In this document: piece by piece, positions 37,601-47,055 of the stretch
Numbering within the stretch: position 1 is the first letter of the stretch
Layout of the letters: every line of letters starts with the position of its first letter
Source of the DNA: Planctomycetota bacterium
Lineage (GTDB): Bacteria; Planctomycetota; Planctomycetia; Planctomycetales; Planctomycetaceae
Assembly (NCBI GenBank): GCA_022600195.1
Contig: JAHZKX010000010.1
Span: 84,785 to 148,784, forward strand
DNA length: 64,000 nt
Direction of reading: 5' to 3'
The notes under the pieces: model-generated
Told to the model about the DNA's origin: nothing
What the model saw: only the letters and a program-made list of their open reading frames with translations
The model's database searches: none
Program-made: the position numbers and the translations under genes

Positions 37601-39028
37601 ATGAGAGATTGCATGCAGCAAATTGTACTCATCACTGCGATTGTTTCAGGGTATTTCATAGGTACTGCGAATCCAGTTCTGTCTGCCGAAGTAGAAAATC
37701 AATCTGAGTGGCGCGCAGCGGCGATCTCGGTTGTGATCACACCGGAAAAGTCGATGTGGATGTCAGGATATGCCGCGCGCAACAAACCATCGGAAGGCAA
37801 AGTGCATGATCTCTATGCAAAAGTATTAATCATTGAAGATGTGAGAGGACAAAAAGTAGTCATTGTCACCACAGATTTAATTGGGATTACGCCCGCATTA
37901 AGAGATCCCATAGCAGCTCGTTTAGAATCTGAGTTTAAAATTCCTTCAACCGCATTATTAATGAATGCCTCGCATACTCATTGTGGACCAGAGCTAAGAG
38001 AAGAGAAAGCATCCCGTCGTGGGCTTGGGGGAGATCGTGGAGCTGAGGCGCGTGAATATACTCAAAAACTGAGTAAGAAGATTGTGGGAGCGATCGGCCA
38101 GACCCTGAGCAAACTGGAACCAGTTCAACTTAAATATTCCTATGGTCGGGCAGGTTTCTCAATGAACCGACGTTTGCCAACAGCCAAAGGCGTGAGCAAT
38201 AGTCCCCATCCGCAAGGACCCGTTGATCAACGGGTGCCGGTCTTGAGTGTCAATCGTCCTGATGGTTCTATTGTTGCAGCTCTGTTTGGGTATGCATGCC
38301 ATAACACAACTCTCAGTTTTTATCAATTTTGTGGTGACTATGCCGGATTTGCTCAGGAATATCTGGAAACGGATCATCCAGGCATGATTGCCTTATTTAT
38401 GATGGGGTGTGGAGGAGATCAAAACCCGTATCCGCGGAGAACATTGGATCTTGCCAAACAGCATGGACGTGCACTTTCAAATGCTGTGGAAGTGGCGTTG
38501 TCAGTTCGGCAGCCGCGTTTGATTCATGGTCCTCTTGGCGTGGCCATGGATGATGTGGAACTGGAGTTCACAACTCCTCCCTCTCTTGAAGAATTGCTCA
38601 AAAAACAGAAACAAGGGAATAAATACGAAAAAAGCCATGCAACACGTCTGTTGGCACAAGTTGAAGAACGAGGCGGCATTCAAACACGCTATGCATTCCC
38701 ATTACAAGTCATTCAATTTGGAAATGATTTAACATTAACCGCAATTTGTGGTGAAACCGTCGTCGATTATTCTCTTCGACTTCAAACAGAACTGAAGATC
38801 AACTCTGGAACAGAAGGGAAGGGAGAACCCATTATCTGGGTGGCCGGCTATTCGAATCATGTTTTTGGTTACTTGCCGAGTCTTCGCGTATTGAAAGAGG
38901 GTGGATATGAAGGAGGGGGTGCGATGACATATACTTCTTATCCAGGACCTTTTACTGATTCAGTAGAAAAACGTGTCATTTCCAAAATCAAGGAATTGAC
39001 AAAGCAGGCCCGGAAAGCATCCCAATAG
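37601..39028 (+). CDS. Secreted neutral/alkaline ceramidase-like protein (copy 1)
   Basis: A 475-residue exported protein. The signal peptide (MRDCMQQIVLITAIVSGYFI..., probable cleavage after VLSA) supports the ATG at 37601, preceded by GGGGGA; an in-frame ATG at 37553 would hide it. The body resembles the N-terminal hydrolase domain of neutral ceramidases: ITPEKSMWMSGYAAR near the start, NASHTHCGPE near 125 with metal-type histidines, GYACHNTT, and MGCGGDQNPYPRR. It lacks the C-terminal immunoglobulin-like domain of full ceramidases (600-700 residues). Planctomycetes carry many such genes; another copy is at 52291-53691. Ester or amide hydrolase of lipids or glycans is inferred. Confidence 0.85.
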   Translation: MRDCMQQIVLITAIVSGYFIGTANPVLSAEVENQSEWRAAAISVVITPEKSMWMSGYAARNKPSEGKVHDLYAKVLIIEDVRGQKVVIVTTDLIGITPALRDPIAARLESEFKIPSTALLMNASHTHCGPELREEKASRRGLGGDRGAEAREYTQKLSKKIVGAIGQTLSKLEPVQLKYSYGRAGFSMNRRLPTAKGVSNSPHPQGPVDQRVPVLSVNRPDGSIVAALFGYACHNTTLSFYQFCGDYAGFAQEYLETDHPGMIALFMMGCGGDQNPYPRRTLDLAKQHGRALSNAVEVALSVRQPRLIHGPLGVAMDDVELEFTTPPSLEELLKKQKQGNKYEKSHATRLLAQVEERGGIQTRYAFPLQVIQFGNDLTLTAICGETVVDYSLRLQTELKINSGTEGKGEPIIWVAGYSNHVFGYLPSLRVLKEGGYEGGGAMTYTSYPGPFTDSVEKRVISKIKELTKQARKASQ

Positions 39029-39189
39029 ATCCATAATGATATTGGAATTTGATGCTGGTTTTTATCAAAAATGGCGGATTTTTATATTTCGCATTCTCTT
39101 TACTAAAATTCATATCTACAATAGATTTTTGATTATGTAAGAGATTTAGATCGAAAAATTCTGTTCGTTCTCGCTTGGAGTAAATTGTC

Positions 39190-41409
39190 ATGTTATGTAA
39201 CTCTACAAAACAATTCATACTTGTCCTGGTTGCTGCTATTTCATTGATAGTACTAACTTCTAGCGCAAAAGCACAAACAGAGAAGGAAGTGACCGAGTCA
39301 AGACTCAAGGGGATCGAGTTTCTGAAATCTCAACAGAAGGATGATGGGAGTTGGGAATATGAAGGGCATCCTGTCGGAATTACTGCACTTTGTACTCTTG
39401 CACTTTTGGAAAATGGCGTACCCGTCAATGATCCTCTTATACAAAAAGGCAGAATGTTTGTTCTGAAAGAGTCAGAGAAACTCAAATCAACTTATGATAT
39501 TGCGTTGGGTACCTTATTGCTTTCCCGTATCGGTCACCGGGAAGACAAGGCGATGGTTCGAAAATATGCAGCGCGACTGATAGCCGGCCAGACGACCACA
39601 GGAGGCTGGAGCTACTCGTGTCCATTGGCGTCACCTAGCCTGCTTAGTAATCCAAGAGCACGTCCCAAACTGGGGACTTCTCCAGGTGACAATAGTTGTA
39701 CACAGTTCGCTGTGTTGGGGCTGTGGACTGCCTCTCGATATAATATCGATATCCAGAAATCGATGATCGGGGTTGCCAGGCGATTTGTTGAGACTCAAAA
39801 TGAGGATGGTGGATGGTCCTATGCACTTCCTACTGAGGAGAAGGAAGAAGCTTCTAGAAATTCAATGACATTGGCAGGACTCTTTTGTCTGACTGTTGCC
39901 CGCGCGACAAAAATTAGAGCAATGCAAGAGCAAGAAGAGGAACTTGAAAAAGAGTCAGGAGCCCGCACAGGGTCACAAAAAGAAGGAGAGACTTTGGTCT
40001 CGGATCCCATCTTTTCCAAAGGCTTGGAAATGGCCGGGAAGTATGCAGCTGGAATCAGTGCCTCTTCCGCGCGATACTTTCTATGGTCAACCGAGCGAGT
40101 CGGCGTGCTGTTAGGATTAGAAAAACTAGGGACAACGGATTGGTTTTCAAAAGGCGCGAATGTTCTTATTAAAACTCAAAAAGAGGATGGGAGCTGGGAA
40201 AACTCGCGCGGAAAACTGGCAGATACTGCTTTTGCAATACTTTTCCTACGGAAAGCAAATTTGGGAAGTGATATTTCACGTATGTTGAATGGAGAACCGG
40301 AAAAGAAATTCCAGGTCTACACTCAGGAGAAAAAACCAGAATTTATTACACTTTCTGCAGCGATCTCTGCTGCGAAATCGGGTGACCTCATTCGAGTGAA
40401 CGGTGATGGTCCTTTTCGCGTTCCGCATATTGAAATTGGCAAAGACTTGAGTATCGAAGCGGGATTTGGCTACGCCCCGGTTTTTGTTTATTCTCGCGGT
40501 CGCAATAAATTAGGGCTCCGCGCACGTCCCGAGCGTGATGCGAATGTGCGTCACATTCTACGCGTCTCCAAAGGGACGCTGGCATTGGAAGGAATTGCAT
40601 TTGAGTTTGATCCACCTGAAGTTGGTAAAACAGTCCCCTGGGCGGCTGTGGTCGTAAATGGTGGTAATCTGCGTATGCTGAACTGTTCCGTTTCAGAACA
40701 AAACAATAAGGGGATGGCCAGTATTCAAATTTTGAAACCTACTAATTCCTCCTTTACAAACTGTTTTTTTGTCGGAGGACGAGCAGCTTTTGAAATCGAA
40801 GGGACGGGAAAGCAGACGATAACTATAGATGATTCCGTATTATTCTCAAAGAAAATATTTTCAGTACTGAGAAGTTCTGAGAAATCTACCGGTGGCAGTA
40901 TAAATCTGGATTTGAATCGCTGTACGCTACAGGCGGTTGCTGCGTTTGATTTCGAGCGATTTGTAAAAGACATTCATGTGAAAAGTGAGTTCAGTGCATA
41001 TAAAATTGATAACCTGGGATTGTCGATGTTATCAGTAAAGTCATCCAAAGAGAATCGTTCTTTTTCAGGTGAAGGTAATGTTTTTGATGTGAAAAAATGG
41101 TTGGGAATGAGTGGTAAAGCAGATCCAGGTGTCACTGATGCGAAAACCTGGGACCACTTTTGGGGCAATAAGCAGGGGGCATCGTTACAGGAGACGATTG
41201 CCTTTACATTACGCCGTACCAATAATTCTTTTAATCACAGGTACAAACCTGACGACTGGGAACTTTCAGAAGATTCGAAAGTAGCCGCCCGACAATATGG
41301 CTTGGGGGCCAAACCAGCAAGTGTGGGAGCGGGACCTGGATTCAGCCGTTTTCGCAGTAGCATTCTCTATAACACATGGAAACAAAAACAAGTGGCCGAT
41401 GCAAAATGA
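39190..41409 (+). CDS. Secreted prenyltransferase/squalene-cyclase-repeat protein fused to a beta-helix-like domain
   Basis: A 739-residue exported protein. A signal peptide (about 1-26, ending SSAKAQ) precedes an alpha/alpha-toroid built of squalene-cyclase-type repeats to about residue 370; QW-like motifs are visible as QKDDGSWEYEG, QTTTGGWSYS, QNEDGGWSYAL and QKEDGSWENS. From about 375 the chain changes to a pattern like right-handed beta-helix proteins (FITLSAAISAAKSGDLIRVNG, then repeated short strands with Asn turns). The catalytic DxDD of real cyclases is not seen, so terpene cyclisation is unlikely; scaffold or glycan/lipid binding is more plausible. It is preceded by a TTGGAG site and a 161-base gap. 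Function unknown. Confidence 0.8.
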   Translation: MLCNSTKQFILVLVAAISLIVLTSSAKAQTEKEVTESRLKGIEFLKSQQKDDGSWEYEGHPVGITALCTLALLENGVPVNDPLIQKGRMFVLKESEKLKSTYDIALGTLLLSRIGHREDKAMVRKYAARLIAGQTTTGGWSYSCPLASPSLLSNPRARPKLGTSPGDNSCTQFAVLGLWTASRYNIDIQKSMIGVARRFVETQNEDGGWSYALPTEEKEEASRNSMTLAGLFCLTVARATKIRAMQEQEEELEKESGARTGSQKEGETLVSDPIFSKGLEMAGKYAAGISASSARYFLWSTERVGVLLGLEKLGTTDWFSKGANVLIKTQKEDGSWENSRGKLADTAFAILFLRKANLGSDISRMLNGEPEKKFQVYTQEKKPEFITLSAAISAAKSGDLIRVNGDGPFRVPHIEIGKDLSIEAGFGYAPVFVYSRGRNKLGLRARPERDANVRHILRVSKGTLALEGIAFEFDPPEVGKTVPWAAVVVNGGNLRMLNCSVSEQNNKGMASIQILKPTNSSFTNCFFVGGRAAFEIEGTGKQTITIDDSVLFSKKIFSVLRSSEKSTGGSINLDLNRCTLQAVAAFDFERFVKDIHVKSEFSAYKIDNLGLSMLSVKSSKENRSFSGEGNVFDVKKWLGMSGKADPGVTDAKTWDHFWGNKQGASLQETIAFTLRRTNNSFNHRYKPDDWELSEDSKVAARQYGLGAKPASVGAGPGFSRFRSSILYNTWKQKQVADAK

Positions 41410-41425
41410 TGAAGCTTGATTTAAG

Positions 41426-41464
41426 TCGGAATTGATTTTTAGAACAATTTCGTTAAAATTCCGA
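41426..41464 (+). repeat. Inverted repeat after the cyclase-repeat gene
   Basis: TCGGAATT (41426-41433) and AATTCCGA (41457-41464) form a perfect 8-bp inverted repeat with a 23-base loop, 16 bases after the stop codon. No T-run follows. It could be a transcript-end structure. Confidence 0.35.
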
Positions 41465-41548
41465 TAAGCCTCATTTCTTGAAAGTCCATGAAAGAGCTTC
41501 TATTTCAACTTATTCGATTTCACGGTGAGAAAGTTCACCGATTTGGGA

Positions 41549-42652
41549 ATGAACAACAGTAAATTGCGCCGCCAGATTGTATTCGAAGCGGCACGAATGA
41601 TGTACTCTCGCCAGGAAACCGAATACTATCGGGCCAAAATGAAGGCCGCCAGAAAGGTATGTCAGGGATGGGTCAAGCCATCTCACTTGCCTAGCAATCG
41701 CGAAATACGGGATGAAATTCAGCGATTTGCCTGCACTTTTGAAGGGGATAGTCGTACTGGGAGTCTTCTTTCAATGCGGCTGCAGGCATTACGGTACATG
41801 CGGTTGTTGAAATCCTTTCGTCCAAAGCTCATTGGTAGCACTTTGACAGGTCATATACGACAGGGATCAGATATCGACCTCCATGTGTTTTCTCACAGCT
41901 GTGAGGCAGTAACAGCACAGCTGGATGAGGAGGGGACCGACTATCGTGTAGAACATAAAACAGTAAAAAAACACGGAGAGCAAAGGGTATTTACACATAT
42001 ACATATTCAGGATGAGTATGTTGTTGAATTAACCCTTTACCCAACGGAACGCTCCAGCTACGGTTTTAAATGTTCGATTACCGGAAAGCGAATTGAACGG
42101 GCGAGCCTTCCCGAGTTTGAACAGCTTCTCATGAAAGAATATCCGGCAATCGATTTAGATCAACAGGTGGCCGAAGTAGAACAGAGTGTGGATCGATTTC
42201 TAATATACAGAATGCTGTTGTTGCCTTTATCAGGTGTTAAACAGTCAAAAAAAAATCATCCAGAAGGTGATGCATTATATCATAGTTTACAAGTTTATGA
42301 TCGGGCCTGTGACGAATTGCCCTATGATGAAGAATTTCAATTGGCTGCTTTATTGCACGATGTTGGAAAAGCAATCGATAGCCAGGATCATGTCGAAACC
42401 GGCTTGCATGCGTTGGATGGTTTTGTTACAGAACGAACTGTCTGGTTAATACAGCATCATATGGAAGCCCATGCAGTTAAAGCGGGAACCATTGGTGCAC
42501 GTGCCCGACGGCGATTAATGGCAAATGAAAACTATGAAGATCTAATGTTACTGGAAGAATGTGATCAAGCCGGGCGTGAGCCGGGAGTCGATGTTCCCGA
42601 CCTTGATGATGCACTGGATGCCATTCGGGAACTTTCCAGATTATGTGGTTGA
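41549..42652 (+). CDS. Nucleotidyltransferase-HD domain fusion protein
   Basis: A 367-residue cytoplasmic protein. Residues about 75-200 form a polymerase-beta-like nucleotidyltransferase: LIGSTLTGHIRQGSDIDLHVF, with the GS start and paired acids in DID, and a third acid in VVELTLY. From about 230 an HD phosphohydrolase domain follows, with LLHDVGKAID near 269 and later HHMEAHA. Both active sites look intact. The layout is reminiscent of CCA-adding enzymes and GlnD-type regulators but too short for GlnD, and it lacks their regulatory domains. Start is uncertain: this ATG or a GTG 24 bases upstream. Preceded and followed by unrelated genes; substrate unknown. Confidence 0.8.
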   Translation: MNNSKLRRQIVFEAARMMYSRQETEYYRAKMKAARKVCQGWVKPSHLPSNREIRDEIQRFACTFEGDSRTGSLLSMRLQALRYMRLLKSFRPKLIGSTLTGHIRQGSDIDLHVFSHSCEAVTAQLDEEGTDYRVEHKTVKKHGEQRVFTHIHIQDEYVVELTLYPTERSSYGFKCSITGKRIERASLPEFEQLLMKEYPAIDLDQQVAEVEQSVDRFLIYRMLLLPLSGVKQSKKNHPEGDALYHSLQVYDRACDELPYDEEFQLAALLHDVGKAIDSQDHVETGLHALDGFVTERTVWLIQHHMEAHAVKAGTIGARARRRLMANENYEDLMLLEECDQAGREPGVDVPDLDDALDAIRELSRLCG

Positions 42653-42726
42653 ATTACAATTCAAATTTTATCAACCACTTATTTCATATCTCAAACAGAA
42701 GCAGTTTTCCGACAAAGGGTGATTTA

Positions 42727-43098
42727 ATGACGAAGAGAGTACTGAGCGTTGGGCAATGTGTGCCAGATACGAATTCATTAGTTCGCTTCCTGACGAGTAA
42801 TTTTAACGTAGAGATTGACCAGTCTGACGTGGAGGTAGATACCTTTGAGAAAATGAAAAAACAATCGTATGACCTCGTCATGATCAATCGAAAACTGGAT
42901 GCAGACTATAGCGATGGAATCGAACTGATTCAGAAAATCAAAGAATCATCTGAAGTAAAATCATCCAGGTTGATGCTTGTTTCGAACTATCCTGAATATC
43001 AACAGGAAGCAGTACAGGCGGGGGCCGAGTATGGCATTGGTAAGAATGAATACCAGAACCCGGAAACGGTTGAAAAGTTGAAACCTTATTTAGGTTGA
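42727..43098 (+). CDS. Degenerate stand-alone receiver-domain protein
   Basis: A 123-residue protein with response-regulator size and pattern: VLSVGQCVPDTNSLVRFL, YDLVMINRKLDADYSDGIEL, LMLVSNYPE and a terminal GIGKNEY. The acidic pair (normally DD) is Gly-Gln, and the phospho-accepting Asp position aligns with Asn54, while Ser and Lys of the pocket remain. It should not be phosphorylated in the usual way. I take the ATG at 42727, preceded by AAAGGGTG; an in-frame upstream ATG gives an unrelated N-terminus. It converges with, and overlaps by 13 bases, the amidohydrolase gene. Role unknown; a constitutively fixed protein-binding module is inferred. Confidence 0.8.
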   Translation: MTKRVLSVGQCVPDTNSLVRFLTSNFNVEIDQSDVEVDTFEKMKKQSYDLVMINRKLDADYSDGIELIQKIKESSEVKSSRLMLVSNYPEYQQEAVQAGAEYGIGKNEYQNPETVEKLKPYLG

Positions 43099-44723
43099 TA
43101 ATGCAGGTAGCGACCAGGAAGCATTTCCGAATCAATCTTTAGAGGAACATTATCCAGTACGATAGGGACACCATTGGAAATGACGGTACTGATTCCTGAT
43201 GACAACTGATGAGGGTTCTGATAGGTTGCATTGTCCTGGACGGTCAGCGGGTCGAATACGACAACGTCGGCAAAGTAACCTTCTTTCAGCTGGCTTCGTT
43301 TTCCAAGTCCAAACCGGACTGCAGCAGCCCCGGATAATTTATAAACCGCATCTTCGAGTGAAAAGAGTTTATGGTCTCTGACACAAGGGCCAAGTAAGCG
43401 AGGGGCAGAGCCATATTGGCGTGGATGGATGATGCCACCTTCCATATAAATTCCGTCTGTTCCCATCATATACAGGTCATGCTGCAATACCGGATCGACG
43501 AGTCGGTCATCGCCCATGTTAAAAACTAAAAGCACAGCCATCTCCTCTTCGATCAGCAGATTGATCAGCGCTTCTTCTTTGGATAGACCTGATTCTTCAA
43601 CATATTGGCTCAACGATTTTCCCTGATGGTGTTTATTTTTGTCACTTTGCACCCAGGCAATTTGAATCGCAGAGATGTCCAGTAAATAGTTATCCAAGCC
43701 GTAGCGAACGCGTTGTTGAATTTCTGGTTGTTTTAATATTTCGATTGCTTTCAGAGGACCTGCTTCGAAGACTTCATAGGGCAGTAAAAAGTGGAGCATG
43801 GTCGAACCCGGTTGATAAGGGTAAACATCAAAGGAGATATCAACTTCATGACGTGCCACTTGATCGATATATTCCAGCGCTTCTTCTGCTTGTCCTTTAT
43901 GTTGCCCTTTCATGTGAGAAATATGGACTTTGACCCCTGCTCTCTTTCCAATCTCAACCAGTTCTTTAATCGCAGGCATCAACGTTTTTTTATACCGCAC
44001 ATGTGAGACATACAGCCCATCGTATGGGGCCATTGCCTGGCAGGCCTCCACAAGTTCATCCGTAGTGGAAAAGCACTGTGAGATATAATCAAGGCCAGTA
44101 GAGATTCCCACTGCCCCGGCTTCCATGCCTTTAATGACTTCACAAGTGATCTGCTTCATTTGAAAATCATCGACCCTGCGCCGATCAAATCCACAAGCCA
44201 TTGATCGCAGATTCGCATAAGGAATATGCGTCATTACGTTCTGGACATTCCGACCATCGATAAGATTCATGTATTCCTGAAGAGTTTCCCAGCCCGTATA
44301 TTCGTCGGGGTGCAGTCCATCCAGCGAACGCAAGTAATAAACCCAGTCCTCTGCAGTACATCGATCTACAGGGGCATACGAGATCCCGTCGGCCATAATG
44401 ACTTCTGTCGTGAACCCCTGTGATGTTTTGGAGATAAAGTTAGGGGTATTCAAAAGCCAACTATCAGAATGGTTGTGGACATCAACAAAGCCGGGAGACA
44501 CAATCTTGTTTTGAGCGTCAATGCATTGTAAGCCAGTTGCTTGCTTCAGGTTTCCGATCGCTACAACTTTGTCTCCTTTGATACCAACATCTGCCAGGTA
44601 TCGTGGAGAGCGGGTACCATCGATGACGGTACCATTTTTAATGAGAACATCAAAAACAGGGCTTTTATGGGAAGAATCGTCGGTATTCATGATTCGCGCC
44701 GAATTCATTTTGAGGAGTGACAT
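43086..44723 (-). CDS. D-aminoacylase-like amidohydrolase
   Basis: A 545-residue enzyme of the N-acyl-D-amino-acid deacylase branch of the amidohydrolase superfamily. It shows FDVLIKNGTVIDGT (N-terminal sandwich), the metal site VDVHNHSDSW near 80, HISHMKGQHKG near 270 and MGTDGIYMEGG near 420, then a closing ADVVVFDP strand. In characterised D-aminoacylases a metal-binding Cys occurs in a GNCG loop; the equivalent position here reads MADGIS, i.e. Asp, so substrate or metal use may differ. There is no signal peptide. Start is uncertain: in-frame ATGs at 44723, 44708 and 44690. D-amino acid, dipeptide or hydantoin-like substrates are all possible. Confidence 0.82.
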   Translation of the reverse strand: MSLLKMNSARIMNTDDSSHKSPVFDVLIKNGTVIDGTRSPRYLADVGIKGDKVVAIGNLKQATGLQCIDAQNKIVSPGFVDVHNHSDSWLLNTPNFISKTSQGFTTEVIMADGISYAPVDRCTAEDWVYYLRSLDGLHPDEYTGWETLQEYMNLIDGRNVQNVMTHIPYANLRSMACGFDRRRVDDFQMKQITCEVIKGMEAGAVGISTGLDYISQCFSTTDELVEACQAMAPYDGLYVSHVRYKKTLMPAIKELVEIGKRAGVKVHISHMKGQHKGQAEEALEYIDQVARHEVDISFDVYPYQPGSTMLHFLLPYEVFEAGPLKAIEILKQPEIQQRVRYGLDNYLLDISAIQIAWVQSDKNKHHQGKSLSQYVEESGLSKEEALINLLIEEEMAVLLVFNMGDDRLVDPVLQHDLYMMGTDGIYMEGGIIHPRQYGSAPRLLGPCVRDHKLFSLEDAVYKLSGAAAVRFGLGKRSQLKEGYFADVVVFDPLTVQDNATYQNPHQLSSGISTVISNGVPIVLDNVPLKIDSEMLPGRYLHYQPK

Positions 44724-45015
44724 GGGTGGGAAACTCTAAGAATCTTGTTCACTGTGACATTTTTTCGACGGGGAGAAAAGTCTCTTTAGAAAAATATTTC
44801 AAAATAAACAAGAGCTTCTTTACTTAACGGGAGTCGCCTGCAATTTTTCGATCATGGCTATTTCATGCGATATTCTGTTTTCTTTCATTCAGGCAGTAAT
44901 TACAATAAATATAACTTTCCTCATTTGAGATTCGTAAAAGTTAAGAAACGTTTTAACCGACAAGAGTAAAATGACGTAAGAAGATTACTTTAGACCATTC
45001 AAACAGGAGCACTTC

Positions 45016-46332
45016 ATGAGTCAACGTTCAACTCGTCGTGAGTTCATTAAACAGTCATCGGCATTAGGAGCTGCATTCTGGGTTGGTGGTCAGAATCTAC
45101 TGGCTCAAGAGAAATCCCCCATTGAGCGGCTCAACTTTGCATCAATTGGTATTGGTGGTAAAGGGGCAAGTGATTCAGCGAGTGCTGCAAAAAATGGGAA
45201 TTTGATTGCCATTTGTGATATTGATGATAAACGTCTTGCAAAAGCGGCTGTTCGCTATCCCAAAGCAAAGAAGTTTAATGATTATCGAGAGATGCTGACA
45301 GAAATGGATGGTCAGATCGACGCTGTCACTGTGAGTACTCCCGATCATTCACATGCTCCCGCCAGTGTGATGGCCATGAAGAAAGGCAAGCACTGTTTTA
45401 CACAAAAACCATTAACCTGGTCTGTTGAGGAAGCACGCGTCATGCGTGAAGTGGCTAACAAGAATAAAGTAGCCACGCAAATGGGGAATCAGGGGACTGC
45501 CAAAGACGGGTTCCGCGGTGCGGTCGAAGTGATCCGTTCCGGTGTTTTAGGGAACGTCCGTGAAGCCCATGTCTGGACGAACCGACCTGTTTGGGGGAAA
45601 GGAATAGAGCGTCCACCAGAAGAAGAAGAAATTCCAAAGCATATTCACTGGGACTTATTTCTAGGACCAGCTCCTTATCGCCCCTTCAGTACAGTCTACA
45701 CACCGTTTGAATGGCGTGGCTGGCTGGATTTTGGGACTGGTGCCTTAGGCGATATGGCGTGTCACACAATGAATATGCATGTGATGGCACTTGATCTTTT
45801 TGATCCTCTCACTGTGGAAGCAGAACAGGAAGGGATGATCGAAAACGAAACCTATCCGAAATCGACAAAAATCACTTATCAATTTGGTCAGCGCGGCGAT
45901 CTGGTCCCTCTGAAATTGACCTGGTATGACGGTGGTAACAAGCCACCCGAAGAAATATTGATGGGTGAGAAAATGAAATCCAGTGGTGTTGTTCTTGTTG
46001 GTGATGAAGGTAATTTCTACACACCAGACGACTATGGTGCAGAGTATATACTGTTACCCAAAGACAAATTTAAGGATTTCAAAAAACCGGAACAGAGCCT
46101 TCCTCGCTCTCCAGGGCACTTTGAAGAGTTTGTGGTTGCCTGCAAAGGGGGCGCACCAGCGATGTCAAACTTTAACTACGCCAGCCGTTTGACTGAAACA
46201 GCACTGCTCGGCAATGTCGCTATCCGTGCGGGCAAAAAACTCGAATGGGATCCCAAGAAAATGGAATTCACGAATGCACCGGAAGCAAATAAGTTTCTGA
46301 GCCGTGATTACCGTGACGGGTGGTCCCTCTGA
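45016..46332 (+). CDS. Tat-exported Gfo/Idh/MocA-family oxidoreductase
   Basis: A 438-residue NAD(P)-binding oxidoreductase carrying a twin-arginine signal, [18 protein letters not shown], at the N-terminus, so it is folded with cofactor before export. The Rossmann motif [12 protein letters not shown] is at about 42-53, followed by AICDIDDKR and the family EKP-like motif as TQKPLTWS (Gln replaces the usual Glu-Lys pair). The C-terminal alpha/beta domain includes [21 protein letters not shown] lies seven bases before the ATG. Such proteins are abundant in planctomycetes and probably act on sugars or glycans in the periplasm. Closed by a clear terminator. Confidence 0.93.
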   Translation: MSQRSTRREFIKQSSALGAAFWVGGQNLLAQEKSPIERLNFASIGIGGKGASDSASAAKNGNLIAICDIDDKRLAKAAVRYPKAKKFNDYREMLTEMDGQIDAVTVSTPDHSHAPASVMAMKKGKHCFTQKPLTWSVEEARVMREVANKNKVATQMGNQGTAKDGFRGAVEVIRSGVLGNVREAHVWTNRPVWGKGIERPPEEEEIPKHIHWDLFLGPAPYRPFSTVYTPFEWRGWLDFGTGALGDMACHTMNMHVMALDLFDPLTVEAEQEGMIENETYPKSTKITYQFGQRGDLVPLKLTWYDGGNKPPEEILMGEKMKSSGVVLVGDEGNFYTPDDYGAEYILLPKDKFKDFKKPEQSLPRSPGHFEEFVVACKGGAPAMSNFNYASRLTETALLGNVAIRAGKKLEWDPKKMEFTNAPEANKFLSRDYRDGWSL

Positions 46333-46366
46333 TACCTGAACTCTGGTGACACCATTAAAGTCTACG

Positions 46367-46402
46367 AACTCCACAGAGCCATATGTTCTGTGGAGTTTTT
46401 TT
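46367..46402 (+). terminator. Rho-independent terminator after the Gfo/Idh/MocA gene
   Basis: An 11-bp perfect stem AACTCCACAGA (46367-46377) / TCTGTGGAGTT (46387-46397) with a 9-base loop, followed by a T-run to 46402. It lies 34 bases after the stop codon. Confidence 0.93.
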
Positions 46403-46437
46403 ATTGTAATGATGGGATTGTTCGAGTTGTTATGTGC

Positions 46438-46716
46438 TTAATCGATAATGTCTTCCAACGCTGAAAGTGAAACCACTTCCGTTCTGGAGACTAGAATTCT
46501 TTTCCGGTTGGCGGCGACACCGTGTATACCGATATCATGAACGTATAATTCGCGAGTCGTGGCTGTGTCTCTCAAGTCATGCACGTCTGCATTTTCCAAA
46601 GTGAGATAGTGTTGGTCTTGACCAATTAAGGTTCCAACGATCACATACAGACTGGAAAGATCAATTACTATCGTTCTTCCTTTCAACTGCTCAATAGAGT
46701 GACTTTCATTATTCAT
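46438..46716 (-). CDS. Small conserved protein, possibly Sm/LSm-like
   Basis: A 92-residue soluble protein, unrecognised by name. The core reads LKGRTIVIDLSSLYVIVGTLIG followed by HYLTLENADVHDL, i.e. a short helix then alternating strands with an internal G-T-L turn and a Leu-Glu-Asn-Ala-Asp segment; this resembles Sm-fold proteins (strand 2-3 plus DxxVxLxxA...). The C-terminus IDIG-like and RKRILVSRTEVVSLSALEDI is also compatible with strands 4-5. It is on the minus strand between two plus-strand genes, with the Gfo/Idh/MocA terminator 36 bases away. The Sm similarity is an inference by eye; RNA binding is not shown. Confidence 0.65.
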   Translation of the reverse strand: MNNESHSIEQLKGRTIVIDLSSLYVIVGTLIGQDQHYLTLENADVHDLRDTATTRELYVHDIGIHGVAANRKRILVSRTEVVSLSALEDIID

Positions 46717-47055
46717 GTAGGACTTTCGACAAATATAGTGCGTGGAGAGAGCCTCCGTTTTTAACGGAATTCAGTAATCTATTTTGACTTGTTTCCAATC
46801 GAAATCAACCAGCGGGAAGTAGTTGATTTCAGCAAATCACTATCGGATGATAACTGTTCGGTATTGGATCCTGAGTGAAATCAGGCTTGACCTCTCTTCC
46901 GGAATTGACTATGAAAACGCTCTCATTTCAAATTTGCTCGATTTTCTCAGCTTCTTCCTCTCTAAGTTGCTGTGAATTATTTACTTACGCTAGTCCGTAG
47001 CGTATTGATGAGTCCACCATCCCCTTCACTCTCCCATCTGATACACATATTAAAA
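46717..47055. other. Intergenic region with possible divergent promoters
   Basis: About 340 bases. The part from 46972 is open in frame with the downstream gene, and a GTG there could extend it, but that extension lacks a ribosome site and would bury the signal peptide. Otherwise no feature is seen. Confidence 0.4.
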
